Origin: Bacteroidota bacterium
Lineage (GTDB): Bacteria; Bacteroidota; Bacteroidia; Flavobacteriales; Schleiferiaceae
DNA: 64,000 nucleotides
Assembly (NCBI GenBank): GCA_016868755.1
Contig: VGFU01000006.1
Span: 1 to 64,000 of the forward strand
Reading direction: 5' to 3'
The position numbers and the translations under genes are program-made. Below the pieces are notes generated by a model. It saw only the letters and a program-made list of their open reading frames with translations, ran no database searches and had not been told where the DNA came from. Position 1 is the first letter of the stretch, and every line of letters begins with the position of its first letter. Shown here piece after piece: positions 34,242 to 42,975 of the stretch.

Positions 34242-35264
34242 TTAGCGCCCAATCAGGTTGACTTCCATCTCCAGCGAAACGCCAAACCGGGTGAACACGT
34301 CAGCCTGAACCTGCGTAGCGACGCCAACCAATTCTGCCGCGGTGGCGCCGCCGTAGTTCACTAGAACTAATGCTTGCTTGGCGTGCATTCCGGCGTTGCC
34401 GACGCGCGTTCCCTTCCAGCCGGCGTGCTCGATCAGCCAACCTGCGGCGAGCTTCACCCGACCGTCGGCTTGCGGGTACTGCGGCAGGCTGGGGTGCTCA
34501 GAGGCTAAGGCGGCGGCAACCGACCCTTCGACCGTGGGATTTTTGAAAAACGAACCGGAATTGCCCAATTCTGCCGGATTCGGCAGCTTACTCTGGCGGA
34601 TGGCGATTACCGCGTCGGCAATGCTCCGAAGCGAAGGCTCTTGGCCTGCGGCCGCCAATTCTTCGGCCACCGAACCGTAGTGTGTGAGCAGTGCGTGGTC
34701 TCGGGTCGTCAGCCGGAACTGAACCGACAGGATCACGCCTTGGTCTTTGAGCGCGCCTTTGAAGACGCTCTCGCGGTACCCAAAGGCGCATTCGGCGTTG
34801 GTAAATTCTTCGACTTCGCCGTCGTTCCATCGCATCCAGCGCAGCGAGTGCAACGTGTCCTTGGTTTCTACCCCATAGGCGCCCACATTTTGCACGGGCG
34901 CCGTGCCAACGAGACCCGGAATCAGCGACATGTTTTGCAGACCGCCCCAGCCTTGGTCGACCGTCCACTGTACGAATTCGTGCCAGTTTTCGCCCGCTGC
35001 GGCCTCAACTACCACATAGCCGTCGCCTTCTTCGACGACGCGCCGGCCGGACCATGCCACGCGCGCCACCGATCCCTTGAGGTTGCCGGCGAGCAGCATA
35101 TTGGATCCGCCGCCGAGCAACAGGGTGTGCTTGGCATAACCTTGTGGATCGTCGAGGTATTCCACCACGTCCATTTCAGACTCCAGGTGGTACAGCCGTT
35201 CGGCCGTGACGTCGAGCCCAAACGTGTTGTAGGGCTTCAGCGATGCATTTCGTTCGAGGCGCAC
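34242..35264 (-). CDS. murB: UDP-N-acetylenolpyruvoylglucosamine reductase
   Basis: NADPH- and FAD-dependent enzyme that makes UDP-MurNAc in peptidoglycan synthesis. It has 340 residues from a GTG start at 35264, 3 nt after the aminotransferase stop. Motifs: NASLKPYNTFGLDV, the FAD-binding LLLGGGSNMLL, LIPGLVGTAPVQNVGAYG, AFGYRESVFKG, the catalytic Ser region ELGNSGSFFKNP and IEHAGWKGTRVGNAGMHAKQ. The length matches the E. coli type I enzyme. It forms a two-gene unit with the aminotransferase. Confidence 0.96.
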   Translation of the reverse strand: MRLERNASLKPYNTFGLDVTAERLYHLESEMDVVEYLDDPQGYAKHTLLLGGGSNMLLAGNLKGSVARVAWSGRRVVEEGDGYVVVEAAAGENWHEFVQWTVDQGWGGLQNMSLIPGLVGTAPVQNVGAYGVETKDTLHSLRWMRWNDGEVEEFTNAECAFGYRESVFKGALKDQGVILSVQFRLTTRDHALLTHYGSVAEELAAAGQEPSLRSIADAVIAIRQSKLPNPAELGNSGSFFKNPTVEGSVAAALASEHPSLPQYPQADGRVKLAAGWLIEHAGWKGTRVGNAGMHAKQALVLVNYGGATAAELVGVATQVQADVFTRFGVSLEMEVNLIGR

Positions 35265-35267
35265 GGA

Positions 35268-36467
35268 CTAGGCAGTTCGGCCCGGGTAGGCAGCTAAACC
35301 ATGCTCGATTACGTCCATGGCGCGCTCGAGGTCGCTTTGCTTCAGCACATAAGCGAGGCGCACTTGGCACTTGCCCAGCGACCGCTCTGCATAAAAACCG
35401 GCTGCGGGCGCCATCATCACGGTTTCGCCTTGGTGGGCGAAATCTTCGAGCATCCACCGGCAAAAAGTTTCGGCGTCGTCGACCGGAAGTTGGGCTACTG
35501 CATAAAAAGCACCGCGTGGGGTAGGGCAAAACACCCCCGGAATTGCGTTGAGGCGCGAAACCAGCGTGTCGCGGCGTGCGCGGTACTCGGCATTCACCGA
35601 CTCAAAGTAGCTCGCGGGCGTAGACAAGGCCGCTTCGGCTGCAATCTGCTCGTAGGTCGGCGGAGAAAGCCGCGCTTGCGCAAACTTTAGGGCTGTGGCC
35701 ATGAGCTCGGCGTTCTTGCTAACCATGCAGCCGATGCGGGCGCCGCACATGCTGTAGCGCTTCGAAACGCTGTCAATAAGCACAGCGTGCTGTTCGAGTC
35801 CGGCAAGCGAAAGCACAGAAATCGCTTCGGCTCCGTCGTACACAAACTCGCGGTATACTTCGTCGGCAATTACGAACAAATCGTGCTTGAGGGCCATGTC
35901 GCGCAGCGCTTCAAGCTCGTCGCGGCGGTAGACATACCCAGTCGGATTCCCAGGATTGCACACCAAAACGGCCTTGGTCCGCGGCGTGATCACGGCCTCT
36001 AGGGCCGAAATAGCAGGTAGGGCAAAGCCCGACTCGATGCTGCTGGGCACCGACACCACCCTGGCCCCGAGGGCTTGGGCAAAACCAAAGTAGTTGGCGT
36101 AGTAGGGTTCGGGAATGATGACCTCGTCGCCTGGATCAAGCATGCTGCCCATCGCGAACGAAAGGGCTTCAGAACCACCAGTGGTCACGATCACGTCGCT
36201 GGCCTTCACGTCGAGTCCAAGGTTCTGGTAGTAACCCGCTAAACCGTTTCGGTAGCTGGCGAAGCCCGGCGAAGGGCTGTACTCCAAGACGCGAAGATCG
36301 CTGCGCTTGACGGCGTCGAGGGCGGCTGACGGACTCTCAATGTCGGGTTGCCCGATGTTGAGGTAGAAAATTTTGGTTCCGCGCTGTACTGCGGCGTCGG
36401 CGAGGGGAGCCAGCTTACGAATCGGCGATTCAGGCATTTGCTGCCCGCGAGAAGAAATCTTCGGCAT
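35268..36467 (-). CDS. PLP-dependent class I/II aminotransferase
   Basis: A 399-residue fold-type I aminotransferase, probably aspartate-type. Seen: LNIGQPDIESPSAA, VTTGGSEALSFAM (PLP phosphate region), VCNPGNPTGYVYRRDELEAL with the conserved Asn, FVIADEVYREFVYDG with Asp and Tyr, and the Schiff-base lysine in SVSKRYSMCGARIG. The start at 36467 is chosen because GACCTTTG, a near-match -7 box, lies 8 nt upstream; the reading from 36485 would begin inside the box. The substrate (aspartate, alanine or another amino acid) is not settled by sequence alone. It pairs with murB. Confidence 0.9.
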   Translation of the reverse strand: MPKISSRGQQMPESPIRKLAPLADAAVQRGTKIFYLNIGQPDIESPSAALDAVKRSDLRVLEYSPSPGFASYRNGLAGYYQNLGLDVKASDVIVTTGGSEALSFAMGSMLDPGDEVIIPEPYYANYFGFAQALGARVVSVPSSIESGFALPAISALEAVITPRTKAVLVCNPGNPTGYVYRRDELEALRDMALKHDLFVIADEVYREFVYDGAEAISVLSLAGLEQHAVLIDSVSKRYSMCGARIGCMVSKNAELMATALKFAQARLSPPTYEQIAAEAALSTPASYFESVNAEYRARRDTLVSRLNAIPGVFCPTPRGAFYAVAQLPVDDAETFCRWMLEDFAHQGETVMMAPAAGFYAERSLGKCQVRLAYVLKQSDLERAMDVIEHGLAAYPGRTA

Positions 36468-36475
36468 AATGGAGG

Positions 36476-36483
36476 CAAAGGTC
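36476..36483 (-). promoter_or_regulatory. Near-match -7 box of the aminotransferase-murB unit
   Basis: Minus-strand GACCTTTG (one mismatch), 8 nt before the ATG at 36467, directly after the terminator of the upstream gene. Confidence 0.35.
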
Positions 36484-36485
36484 AC

Positions 36486-36516
36486 AAAAAAAACCCGCAG
36501 CGGCGGGCTGCGGGTT
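36486..36516 (-). terminator. Rho-independent terminator of the DUF1573 gene
   Basis: Minus strand CCCGCAGC-CCGCC-GCTGCGGG (36514-36494), an 8-bp stem, then eight T (36493-36486). It starts 24 nt after the gene's stop. Confidence 0.85.
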
Positions 36517-36539
36517 GAAAACTTTAGCGGAACGTGGGC

Positions 36540-36974
36540 TTACTTGCTCACCTTGGAACCGCCCGTCGTGTTGACCGGGGTAGTGGGCTGAGCCGGCGCG
36601 TCTTCGACGTTGCCTTTGATCGTCAAAACCTTGGTGGGGGTGGCCGCATTGCTGGTCACCGTTACCGTCTTTTGAAAGCCGCCCACGCGCTGCGTGTCGT
36701 ACTTAACCTTGATCGAGGCTTTTTCGCCCGGAGAAATTGGAGTTTTGGGCCAAACGGGCACCGTGCACCCGCACGATCCGACGCAGTTGGTGATGATCAA
36801 CGGCTCTTTACCGGTGTTTTTGAAAACGAACTCGCGCTCTCCGTTGGCGGCCTTCTTAATCGTACCGTAGTCAATCGTTTCTTGACTGAACGTGATTTGA
36901 GGGGCGTTGGCGTCTTGACCGAAGGCAAACGTGCTGGCCAGAACGACGGCGGCGGCGGTGAAAAAGTGCTTCAT
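36540..36974 (-). CDS. Secreted DUF1573 domain protein
   Basis: A 144-residue secreted protein of the DUF1573 family, an immunoglobulin-like fold related to ASPM/SPD-2/Hydin domains. The signal peptide is MKHFFTAAAVVLASTFAFGQ. Next come FSQETIDYGTIKKAANGE, FKNTGKEPLIITNCVGSCGC, which holds the conserved CGC motif, and PGEKASIKVKYDTQRVGGF. The role is unknown. The longer reading from 37649 shadows valS. It has its own promoter (37015-37047), a leader of about 35 nt and a strong terminator, so it is monocistronic. Confidence 0.88.
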   Translation of the reverse strand: MKHFFTAAAVVLASTFAFGQDANAPQITFSQETIDYGTIKKAANGEREFVFKNTGKEPLIITNCVGSCGCTVPVWPKTPISPGEKASIKVKYDTQRVGGFQKTVTVTSNAATPTKVLTIKGNVEDAPAQPTTPVNTTGGSKVSK

Positions 36975-37014
36975 TTTGGATTTAATTTTTTGGTGTTGAC
37001 GAATCAAGCAGGGG

Positions 37015-37047
37015 CAAATGTAACCGATGCAGCCGAACGAACGCAAA
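37015..37047 (-). promoter_or_regulatory. Promoter of the DUF1573 gene (TTTG-N21-TACATTTG)
   Basis: Minus-strand TTTG (37047-37044), 21-nt spacer, TACATTTG (37022-37015). Both consensus parts are present; the leader is about 35-40 nt. Confidence 0.6.
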
Positions 37048-37063
37048 AAAAATGCCACAAGGT

Positions 37064-37071
37064 TACCTTTG
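37064..37071 (+). promoter_or_regulatory. -7 promoter box of valS
   Basis: TACCTTTG ending 8 nt before the ATG at 37080, which fixes the valS start well inside a longer open frame. Confidence 0.6.
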
Positions 37072-37079
37072 AGGTCCCT

Positions 37080-39695
37080 ATGGAAATTCCTTCGCAGTAC
37101 GCTCCGCGCCAGGTTGAACAACGCTGGTACCAAACATGGCTTAAGCACAGGGCTTTTGCTTCGACACCTGACCACCGTCCGGCCTACACGATTGTGATTC
37201 CACCGCCGAACGTTACGGGGGTGCTGCACATGGGCCACATGCTCAACAACACCATTCAGGACGTGCTGGTCCGCCGGGCCCGCATGCGCGGATTCAATGC
37301 CTGCTGGGTTCCGGGAACGGACCATGCGTCGATCGCCACCGAGGCCAAGGTGGTGCAAAAGCTCCGCGCCGAAGGCATTAAAAAGTCGGACCTCAGCCGC
37401 GACGCCTTTTTGGAGCACGCTTGGGAGTGGACGCACAAGCACGGCGGAATCATTCTCGAGCAGCTCAAAGAGCTTGGCGCCAGCTGCGATTGGGACCGCA
37501 ACGCCTTCACTATGGACGAAGTGCGCAGCGACAGCGTCTACCACGTCTTTGCAGACCTTCACGCCAAGGGCTACATCTACCGCGGACTCCGCATGGTTCA
37601 CTGGGACCCCGAGGCGAAAACCTCGCTTTCCGACGAAGAGGTCATCCACAAGGACATCAATGCGACCCTGTACTACGTGAAGTACGAGGTGGTCGAACAG
37701 CCCGGAACGTTTTTAACCGTCGCCACCTCTCGCCCTGAAACCATCATGGGCGACGTGGCCGTGGCCATTAACCCCAAGGATGCGCGCTACACCGAGCTGC
37801 ACGGAAAGCACGTTCGGGTTCCGGTGGGCGGACGCGAGGTGCCCATCATCCTCGACGACTACGTCACCACGGAATTTGGAACCGGCTGCCTCAAAGTGAC
37901 GCCGGCCCACGACTGGAACGACTACGCGATCGGCCAAAAGCACGGCCTCGAGGTGCTCGACGTGCTCAACGAAGACGGAACCCTCAGCGCCCACGGCCTC
38001 GAATACGCGGGTATGGAGCGCTTTGCCGCCCGCAAGAAGGTCGCCGAAGACCTTAAAGCCAGCGGATTCTTGGCCAAAACCGAAGAATACGCCTCTACAG
38101 TGGGAACCAGCGAGCGCACCGGCGCGGTGGTAGAACCCCGCCTTTCGCTGCAGTGGTGGGTGCGCATGCCCGAGCTGGCCAAGCCCGCGCTCGATGCGGT
38201 GATGACCGACGAGATTCAGCTCATCCCCGAGAAGTTCAAGAACACCTACCGCCACTGGATGGAGAACGTGAAGGACTGGTGCATTTCGCGCCAGCTCTGG
38301 TGGGGACACCGCATTCCGGCCTACTTCTACGGTCCCGGGGAGCACGATTATGTGGTTGCCTTGAGCGCCGAAGAGGCGCTCGAGAAGGCCCGCGCGGCCG
38401 CAGGGCGCGCGGATTTGACCGCCGCCGACCTTCAGCAAGACCCCGACTGCCTTGATACCTGGTTTTCTAGCTGGCTCTGGCCGCTGAGCGTCTTCGACGG
38501 CATCCGTAACCCCGAAAACCCAGAAATTCAGTACTACTACCCAACCCAGGACCTGGTCACGGCCCCCGAAATCCTCTTCTTTTGGGTGGCCCGCATGGCT
38601 ATGGCCGGCTACGAGTACGCCGGCAAACGTCCGTTCGAACGCGTCTACCTCACCGGCATCGTGCGCGACAAACTCGGGCGCAAAATGTCCAAGTCCCTGG
38701 GAAATTCGCCCGACCCCATCGGCCTCATGGAAACCTACGGGGCCGACGGCGTGCGCATGGGCATGCTCTTTACCTCTCCGGCGGGCAACGACCTCCCGTT
38801 TGACGAATCGCTGTGCGAGCAGGGCCGCAACTTCACCAACAAGGTTTGGAACGCCCTCCGCCTGGTCAAAGGCTGGAACGTGTCCGACGACGCCCCCGCC
38901 GACGAAGCCGCAGAATGGGCCGTAGCCTGGTTCCGCAGCCTGCTCGACGCCGAGCTGGCCGAGCTGCAGCGCGACTTTGACCGCTACGCCCTATCGGAGG
39001 CTTTAATGCGCCTCTACAAGCTCACCTGGAACAGCTTCTGCGCCTGGTACCTCGAGCTCGTGAAGCCCGCCTACGGCCAACCGATCTCGCCCCGCATCTA
39101 CCAAGCGACCGTCGGGTACTTCGAAACGCTCATGACGGCCCTGCATCCCTTCATGCCCTTCCTCACCGAAGAGGTTTGGCACCTGCTGTCGGAGCGCTTG
39201 GAGTCCGACTTCCTCGACTTTGCCGCGTATCCAACTTCGGGCGGAACCGCCCACGACCCCTCCACCTTCGCCATCATGGAGGAGCACGTGGTCGCCCTGC
39301 GCACCTTTAGGGCCGAGAAAAACATCGCCTTCAAGTCGCCCCTCACCGCCGACGCGGCCACCAAGCCTTCAGCGTGGTCCGCCATTGCCAAACTCACCAA
39401 CACCCAGTGGGGTGATGCCCAGGGCGGACTCCCGCTGCGCGCCGGCACCGCCGAGCTGCGCGTGCTCGTAGCCGCTGACGACATCGACGTCAAAGCCGAA
39501 ATCACCAAGGCCCAAAAGGAAATCGAGTACTACAGCGGCTTTAAGCGAAGCGTGGAGGCCAAGCTGTCCAACGAAAAATTCGTGAGTGGAGCGCCCGCTT
39601 CGGTCGTCGACGCCGAGCGCAAAAAACTCGCCGACGCCGAGGCTAAAATTGAAATCGCGCAGAAGCTGATTAGCCAACTGGCAGCTAGCAACTAG
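37080..39695 (+). CDS. valS: Valine--tRNA ligase
   Basis: Class I aminoacyl-tRNA synthetase charging tRNA-Val, 871 residues from ATG 37080. Seen: MEIPSQYAPRQVEQRWYQTW, the HIGH-type motif NVTGVLHMGHMLNN, the CP1 editing domain with TSRPETIMGDVAVAI and HDWNDYAIG, CLDTWFSSWLWPLSVF, KMSKSLGNSPDPIG (KMSKS), the anticodon-binding domain and a C-terminal coiled-coil arm (EIEYYSGFKRSVEAKL). The frame is open upstream to 36534, but that part shadows the DUF1573 gene. The last residues AASN and the stop are encoded by the heptad repeat at 39682. Confidence 0.97.
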   Translation: MEIPSQYAPRQVEQRWYQTWLKHRAFASTPDHRPAYTIVIPPPNVTGVLHMGHMLNNTIQDVLVRRARMRGFNACWVPGTDHASIATEAKVVQKLRAEGIKKSDLSRDAFLEHAWEWTHKHGGIILEQLKELGASCDWDRNAFTMDEVRSDSVYHVFADLHAKGYIYRGLRMVHWDPEAKTSLSDEEVIHKDINATLYYVKYEVVEQPGTFLTVATSRPETIMGDVAVAINPKDARYTELHGKHVRVPVGGREVPIILDDYVTTEFGTGCLKVTPAHDWNDYAIGQKHGLEVLDVLNEDGTLSAHGLEYAGMERFAARKKVAEDLKASGFLAKTEEYASTVGTSERTGAVVEPRLSLQWWVRMPELAKPALDAVMTDEIQLIPEKFKNTYRHWMENVKDWCISRQLWWGHRIPAYFYGPGEHDYVVALSAEEALEKARAAAGRADLTAADLQQDPDCLDTWFSSWLWPLSVFDGIRNPENPEIQYYYPTQDLVTAPEILFFWVARMAMAGYEYAGKRPFERVYLTGIVRDKLGRKMSKSLGNSPDPIGLMETYGADGVRMGMLFTSPAGNDLPFDESLCEQGRNFTNKVWNALRLVKGWNVSDDAPADEAAEWAVAWFRSLLDAELAELQRDFDRYALSEALMRLYKLTWNSFCAWYLELVKPAYGQPISPRIYQATVGYFETLMTALHPFMPFLTEEVWHLLSERLESDFLDFAAYPTSGGTAHDPSTFAIMEEHVVALRTFRAEKNIAFKSPLTADAATKPSAWSAIAKLTNTQWGDAQGGLPLRAGTAELRVLVAADDIDVKAEITKAQKEIEYYSGFKRSVEAKLSNEKFVSGAPASVVDAERKKLADAEAKIEIAQKLISQLAASN

Positions 39696-39702
39696 CTGCT
39701 AG
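39682..39702. repeat. CTAG heptad repeat, three units (CAGCTAG CAACTAG CTGCTAG)
   Basis: Tandem 7-mers at 39682, 39689 and 39696 between convergent valS and rlmB. TAG falls in all three frames on both strands. The valS stop (39693-39695) and the rlmB stop on the minus strand (39701-39699) are both inside. Confidence 0.85.
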
Positions 39703-40442
39703 CCCCTCCGCTGCATCGACGCCTCATACAGCGCAATACCGGCGGCCACCGACACGTTGAGTGAGGCGGTTTCGCCGCTGGTTGGAATTTTCGCGGTGGC
39801 GTTGCAGGCCTTCCAGAGGGCAGGGGAGATTCCGTCTTCTTCAGAACCCATTATGAGGGCGGCAGGTCCGCGCAGATCGCAATCGGCGAGGGTTCCGGTA
39901 CCTTTTTCAGAAATGCCTACGATTTGGCAGCCGCTCATTTCGAGCGAGGTCAGTGCGATGGGCAGGGATCGCACACGGCAAATGGGCATGCGCAAAAGGG
40001 CGCCGGCCGAGGACTTCACCGCGTCGGCGTTCATGGGGGCGCTGCCTTCAGAAAGCACAATTGTGTGGGCGCCAAAACTCTCGCAGGAGCGGGCGATGGC
40101 CCCGACATTCCGCACGTCGGTGACGCGGTCGAGAATCACAACGAGGGGGGCAACTCCGCGCTCAGCAAGCCCGGCCATAACCTCAGAAAGGTCGGCGTAG
40201 GCCACGCTCGAGGCCCAACTCACCACGCCTTGGTGGTTGGCGCGGGTGAAGCGCTGCATGCGCTCAGCTGGAACGAACTTGACAAAAATCCCCTTTTTGC
40301 GGGCCTTGGCGGCGATCGCCATCAGTGCGGGGTTGCGCGATTCCTGCGAAATGAAGACGCGGTCGAGCACCACCTCAGACTCGAGGGCCTCTTCGATGGG
40401 GCGAATGCCATAAATAAGTTGGTCGTTCAGTTGCTCGCTCAT
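39699..40442 (-). CDS. rlmB: 23S rRNA (guanosine-2'-O-) methyltransferase RlmB-type
   Basis: SPOUT methyltransferase, 247 residues. The N-terminal substrate domain (IYGIRPIEEALES, FVKFVPAERMQRFTRANHQG) is typical of RlmB. Catalytic motifs follow: LDRVTDVRNVGAIARSCESF, LIMGSEEDGISPAL and IPTSGETASLNVSVAAGIAL. RlmB methylates G2251 of 23S rRNA in E. coli. The start overlaps the rmuC stop by ATGA, so it is the last gene of ung-rmuC-rlmB. Its stop codon comes from the heptad repeat. Related to, but distinct from, the SpoU protein at 16354-17124. Confidence 0.93.
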   Translation of the reverse strand: MSEQLNDQLIYGIRPIEEALESEVVLDRVFISQESRNPALMAIAAKARKKGIFVKFVPAERMQRFTRANHQGVVSWASSVAYADLSEVMAGLAERGVAPLVVILDRVTDVRNVGAIARSCESFGAHTIVLSEGSAPMNADAVKSSAGALLRMPICRVRSLPIALTSLEMSGCQIVGISEKGTGTLADCDLRGPAALIMGSEEDGISPALWKACNATAKIPTSGETASLNVSVAAGIALYEASMQRRG

Positions 40443-41770
40443 GCGGATTCGTCGTTTTCGTCTTCTTCGGACTCGCCTTGAAGGGCGCGGTCAACGAGCG
40501 AAGGGTTGGTGGATTTGCTATTTTTCAGGCCCAGTTGGCGAAGCTGTTCGGCGCGCCGCACCAAGTTGCCCTTGCCTTGGCTGAGCTGCTTCATCGCGTT
40601 TTCGTACGTGTTGGTGGTCGTCTTCATTTGGTTGCCCACCTTGATCATTTCTTCTGAAAATCCCACAAACTTGTCGTACAAGTCTGAGGCTTGGCGAATG
40701 ATCTCGCCCACGTTTCGGTTCTGGCGTTCCTGGCGCCACAGCGTGCCCACTGTGCGCAACGTAGTCCACAGCGTGGTGGTGCTGACCAGCGCAATGTTGC
40801 GGTCAAACGCCTCTTGGTACAGCTCGGGCTGGGCCTGAAGGGCCGTGCTGAACGCGCCCTCGATGGGCACAAAGAGCAGCACAAAGTCCAGCGATACGTC
40901 GTACAGGTTTTGGTAGTTCTTCTCAGACAGTCCGCGAATGTGGGCGCGGAGCGACGCAATGTGCTCCTTCATCGCGATCGCCTGGTCCTCAGGCGTTTCG
41001 GCGTTCACGAAGCGCTCGTAGGCCACCAAGCTCACCTTAGAATCAATCACGAGGTGCTTGCCTTCGGGCAGGTTGAGCACTACGTCGGGCTGCAGCCTTC
41101 GGCCGTCTGAATCGGTGGTCGACGCCTGCACGCTGTATTCGAGGTCGCGGGTGAGACCGCTGCGTTCGAGCAGCTTCTCGAGCACCATTTCGCCCCAATT
41201 ACCTTGGGCCTTGCTGTCGCTGCGCAGCGCCTTGGTCAGCGCGTTGGCCTCGTTGCGGAGTTTTTCGGATTGCTCCATCAGGTTGCGCACTTCGGCTTTG
41301 AGTTCGCTGCGTTCCTGCACGCCCTGATGGTGCGTTTTCTCTACACGTTCGCCAAACTGCTCGAGCTTGGCGCGGAACGGAGCCAGCAAAACGTCGAGCT
41401 CAGCCTTGTTGCCTTGCTTGAGCTGTTCCTGAAGCATGCGCGACTGCTGTCCTAGGGCCTCTTGGGCCACAACCTTGAATTCATTTTTGAGCTGCTCGCG
41501 TTGGGCCTCAACCTCACTTCGCGCGGAATCGGAAGCGGCTAAGCGTTCCTGGGCTCGGGCGAGCGCCATATCGGTTTCGCGCTGGGCGTTTTGGGCGGCC
41601 ACGAGGGCGGACTCCAACTCGCGCACCCGCTGATTGGCGGCTTCATAAAGTCCTTGAATTCGAGCAAGTTCACCCGAATCAGAACCGACGCTTGCACCGC
41701 GGCGCACCTGAAGCAAAATCAGCCCCGCCAAGAGCACCACCGTAAGGACTAAAAGACCGATCGTAATCAC
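40439..41770 (-). CDS. rmuC: DNA recombination protein RmuC
   Basis: RmuC family protein implicated in limiting inversions and in phage defence; nuclease-like fold inferred in the family. The 443 residues show an N-terminal membrane helix (ITIGLLVLTVVLLAGLILLQV), a long coiled coil (about residues 35-190) and the RmuC domain: SDSKAQGNWGEMVLEKLLE, RLQPDVVLNLPEGKHLVIDSK in part, and LLFVPIEGAFSTALQ. It starts with GTG at 41770, overlapping the ung stop, and a TACCTTTG box lies 4 nt upstream inside ung, so it can be transcribed alone. The C-terminus is acidic (GESEEDENDESA). Confidence 0.94.
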   Translation of the reverse strand: MITIGLLVLTVVLLAGLILLQVRRGASVGSDSGELARIQGLYEAANQRVRELESALVAAQNAQRETDMALARAQERLAASDSARSEVEAQREQLKNEFKVVAQEALGQQSRMLQEQLKQGNKAELDVLLAPFRAKLEQFGERVEKTHHQGVQERSELKAEVRNLMEQSEKLRNEANALTKALRSDSKAQGNWGEMVLEKLLERSGLTRDLEYSVQASTTDSDGRRLQPDVVLNLPEGKHLVIDSKVSLVAYERFVNAETPEDQAIAMKEHIASLRAHIRGLSEKNYQNLYDVSLDFVLLFVPIEGAFSTALQAQPELYQEAFDRNIALVSTTTLWTTLRTVGTLWRQERQNRNVGEIIRQASDLYDKFVGFSEEMIKVGNQMKTTTNTYENAMKQLSQGKGNLVRRAEQLRQLGLKNSKSTNPSLVDRALQGESEEDENDESA

Positions 41771-42462
41771 CCCTCAAAGGTAGATTGGTCGGTCGTCCAT
41801 TTCGGACTCGCGACCCCGTGAGTTTTGAACCATTCCGCCGTCGTAGAAAACGGTTTGCTCCCCCAAAAGCCGCGGTAGGCGCCTAGGGGAGAAGGGTGGG
41901 CCGACCGAATCACGAGGTGGTTTGTATTAGACAACTGGCGTCCGCGCTGCTGGGCATGTGCGCCCCAAAGCCAAAACGCGATGGGCCTATTCTGGGCGTT
42001 TAGGTAGGTCAAAATTGCCGAAATAAGCGGGTCCCAGCGACCGTCGGCATGGCTCCCTGGGGCCCCGGCGCGCACCGTCAGGCTGGTATTCAACAAGAGT
42101 ACGCCCTGCTTAGCCCATGCCGTTAAGTCACCCTGCGCGGGCGGCGTGGCGCCTAAATCCGCCGTTAGCTCCTTAAAAATGTTGCGCAGCGAGGGAGGAA
42201 GGGGCTGACCCTCTGGCACCGAAAAGGCCAATCCGTCGGCCTGGCCGGGCCCGTGGTAGGGGTCTTGGCCCAAAATCACCACCTTCACCTCGTCGGGAGG
42301 GCATGACTCCAGGGCCCGCCATACATAGCTCGCGGGGGGAAACGTGGTCCCCGATTGGTAGGACGCGCGCAAAACCGGAAGCACCGCGTCCACGGCGAGG
42401 GGCCCGCCCCACGGGGTTAGCGCCGAGTGCCATGCTGCGGGAAAAAGGGGGATGTCGTGCAC
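41767..42462 (-). CDS. ung: Uracil-DNA glycosylase
   Basis: Family 1 UDG removing uracil from DNA, 231 residues. Motifs: VILGQDPYHGPGQADGLAF (catalytic Asp and water-activating loop), GVLLLNTSLTVRAGAPGSH and the Leu-intercalation loop HPSPLGAYRGFWGSKPFS. The start is a GTG at 42462, 26 nt from the divergent small lipoprotein gene; the minus strand shows only GAAGTTTG as a weak -7-like word upstream. It heads ung-rmuC-rlmB, a set concerned with nucleic acid repair and modification. Confidence 0.95.
   Translation of the reverse strand: MHDIPLFPAAWHSALTPWGGPLAVDAVLPVLRASYQSGTTFPPASYVWRALESCPPDEVKVVILGQDPYHGPGQADGLAFSVPEGQPLPPSLRNIFKELTADLGATPPAQGDLTAWAKQGVLLLNTSLTVRAGAPGSHADGRWDPLISAILTYLNAQNRPIAFWLWGAHAQQRGRQLSNTNHLVIRSAHPSPLGAYRGFWGSKPFSTTAEWFKTHGVASPKWTTDQSTFEG
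41775..41782 (-). promoter_or_regulatory. -7 promoter box of rmuC, inside ung
   Basis: Minus-strand TACCTTTG ending 4 nt before the GTG at 41770 and lying in the last codons of ung. Confidence 0.5.
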
Positions 42463-42475
42463 ACTGCAAACTTCG

Positions 42476-42483
42476 TATTTTTG
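42476..42483 (+). promoter_or_regulatory. -7 promoter box of the small lipoprotein-ytxJ-lipA unit
   Basis: TATTTTTG ending 5 nt before the ATG at 42489. Confidence 0.55.
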
Positions 42484-42488
42484 TGGCT

Positions 42489-42626
42489 ATGCGTGCGCTA
42501 AAAACCTTCATCGCGGCCCTCATTTTAGGAGCCGCCCTCACGGCAACCTCTTCGTGCAAATCGGCCGACACGTGCCCATCGTTCATCGGCGCTGCGCCGA
42601 CGGCCGACGCCACGGCTCGGGTATGA
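42489..42626 (+). CDS. Tiny predicted lipoprotein (45 residues)
   Basis: ATG at 42489, directly after a -7 box, encodes a basic start (MRALK), a hydrophobic stretch FIAALILGAALTATSS and a Cys in a plausible lipobox (TSSC, residue 23), then only about 22 further residues with one more Cys (KSADTCPSFIGAAPT). The TGA overlaps the ytxJ ATG as ATGA. Expression with ytxJ and lipA hints at a role near thiol chemistry, but nothing in the sequence proves it. Too short for many gene callers. Confidence 0.65.
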   Translation: MRALKTFIAALILGAALTATSSCKSADTCPSFIGAAPTADATARV

Positions 42627-42946
42627 GGTTCGTTTCGGTCGCCAGCCTCGACGACCTTCGCCACCTTGAACGGTTTCGAGGCGGAGTCCTCGTGCTCAAG
42701 CACAGTCCGCGCTGCAGCATTTCGCAGGCGGCGCACCACCGCGTGCAAAAGTGGATGGAATCCCAGTCCGCAGGCCAAGTTGGCTTGATTAATGTGCTCA
42801 CCGAACGCGAACTCAGCCGCCAGCTAGCCGCCGAATGGAGTGTCGAGCACGAGAGTCCGCAAGTGCTGTGGCAAAATGCCGACGGAAGTGTGCACCACAC
42901 TAGCCATTTTGGAATTACCGCTGAATGGCTCAATTCCCTGAACTGA
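42623..42946 (+). CDS. ytxJ: Bacilliredoxin-like protein YtxJ (BrxC family)
   Basis: A 107-residue thioredoxin-fold protein of the YtxJ family (DUF2847), which removes bacillithiol from protein thiols. The single catalytic Cys is in VLKHSPRCSISQAA (about residue 31). GLINVLTERELSRQLAAEW, HESPQVLWQNADG and the C-terminal HHTSHFGITAEWL match the family. The ATG overlaps the lipoprotein stop. BshA at 14851-15981 supplies the pathway context. A lipA gene follows 29 nt later. Confidence 0.88.
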   Translation: MRFVSVASLDDLRHLERFRGGVLVLKHSPRCSISQAAHHRVQKWMESQSAGQVGLINVLTERELSRQLAAEWSVEHESPQVLWQNADGSVHHTSHFGITAEWLNSLN

Positions 42947-42975
42947 ACGCCACCTTGCTGCGTTAACAATCAACC

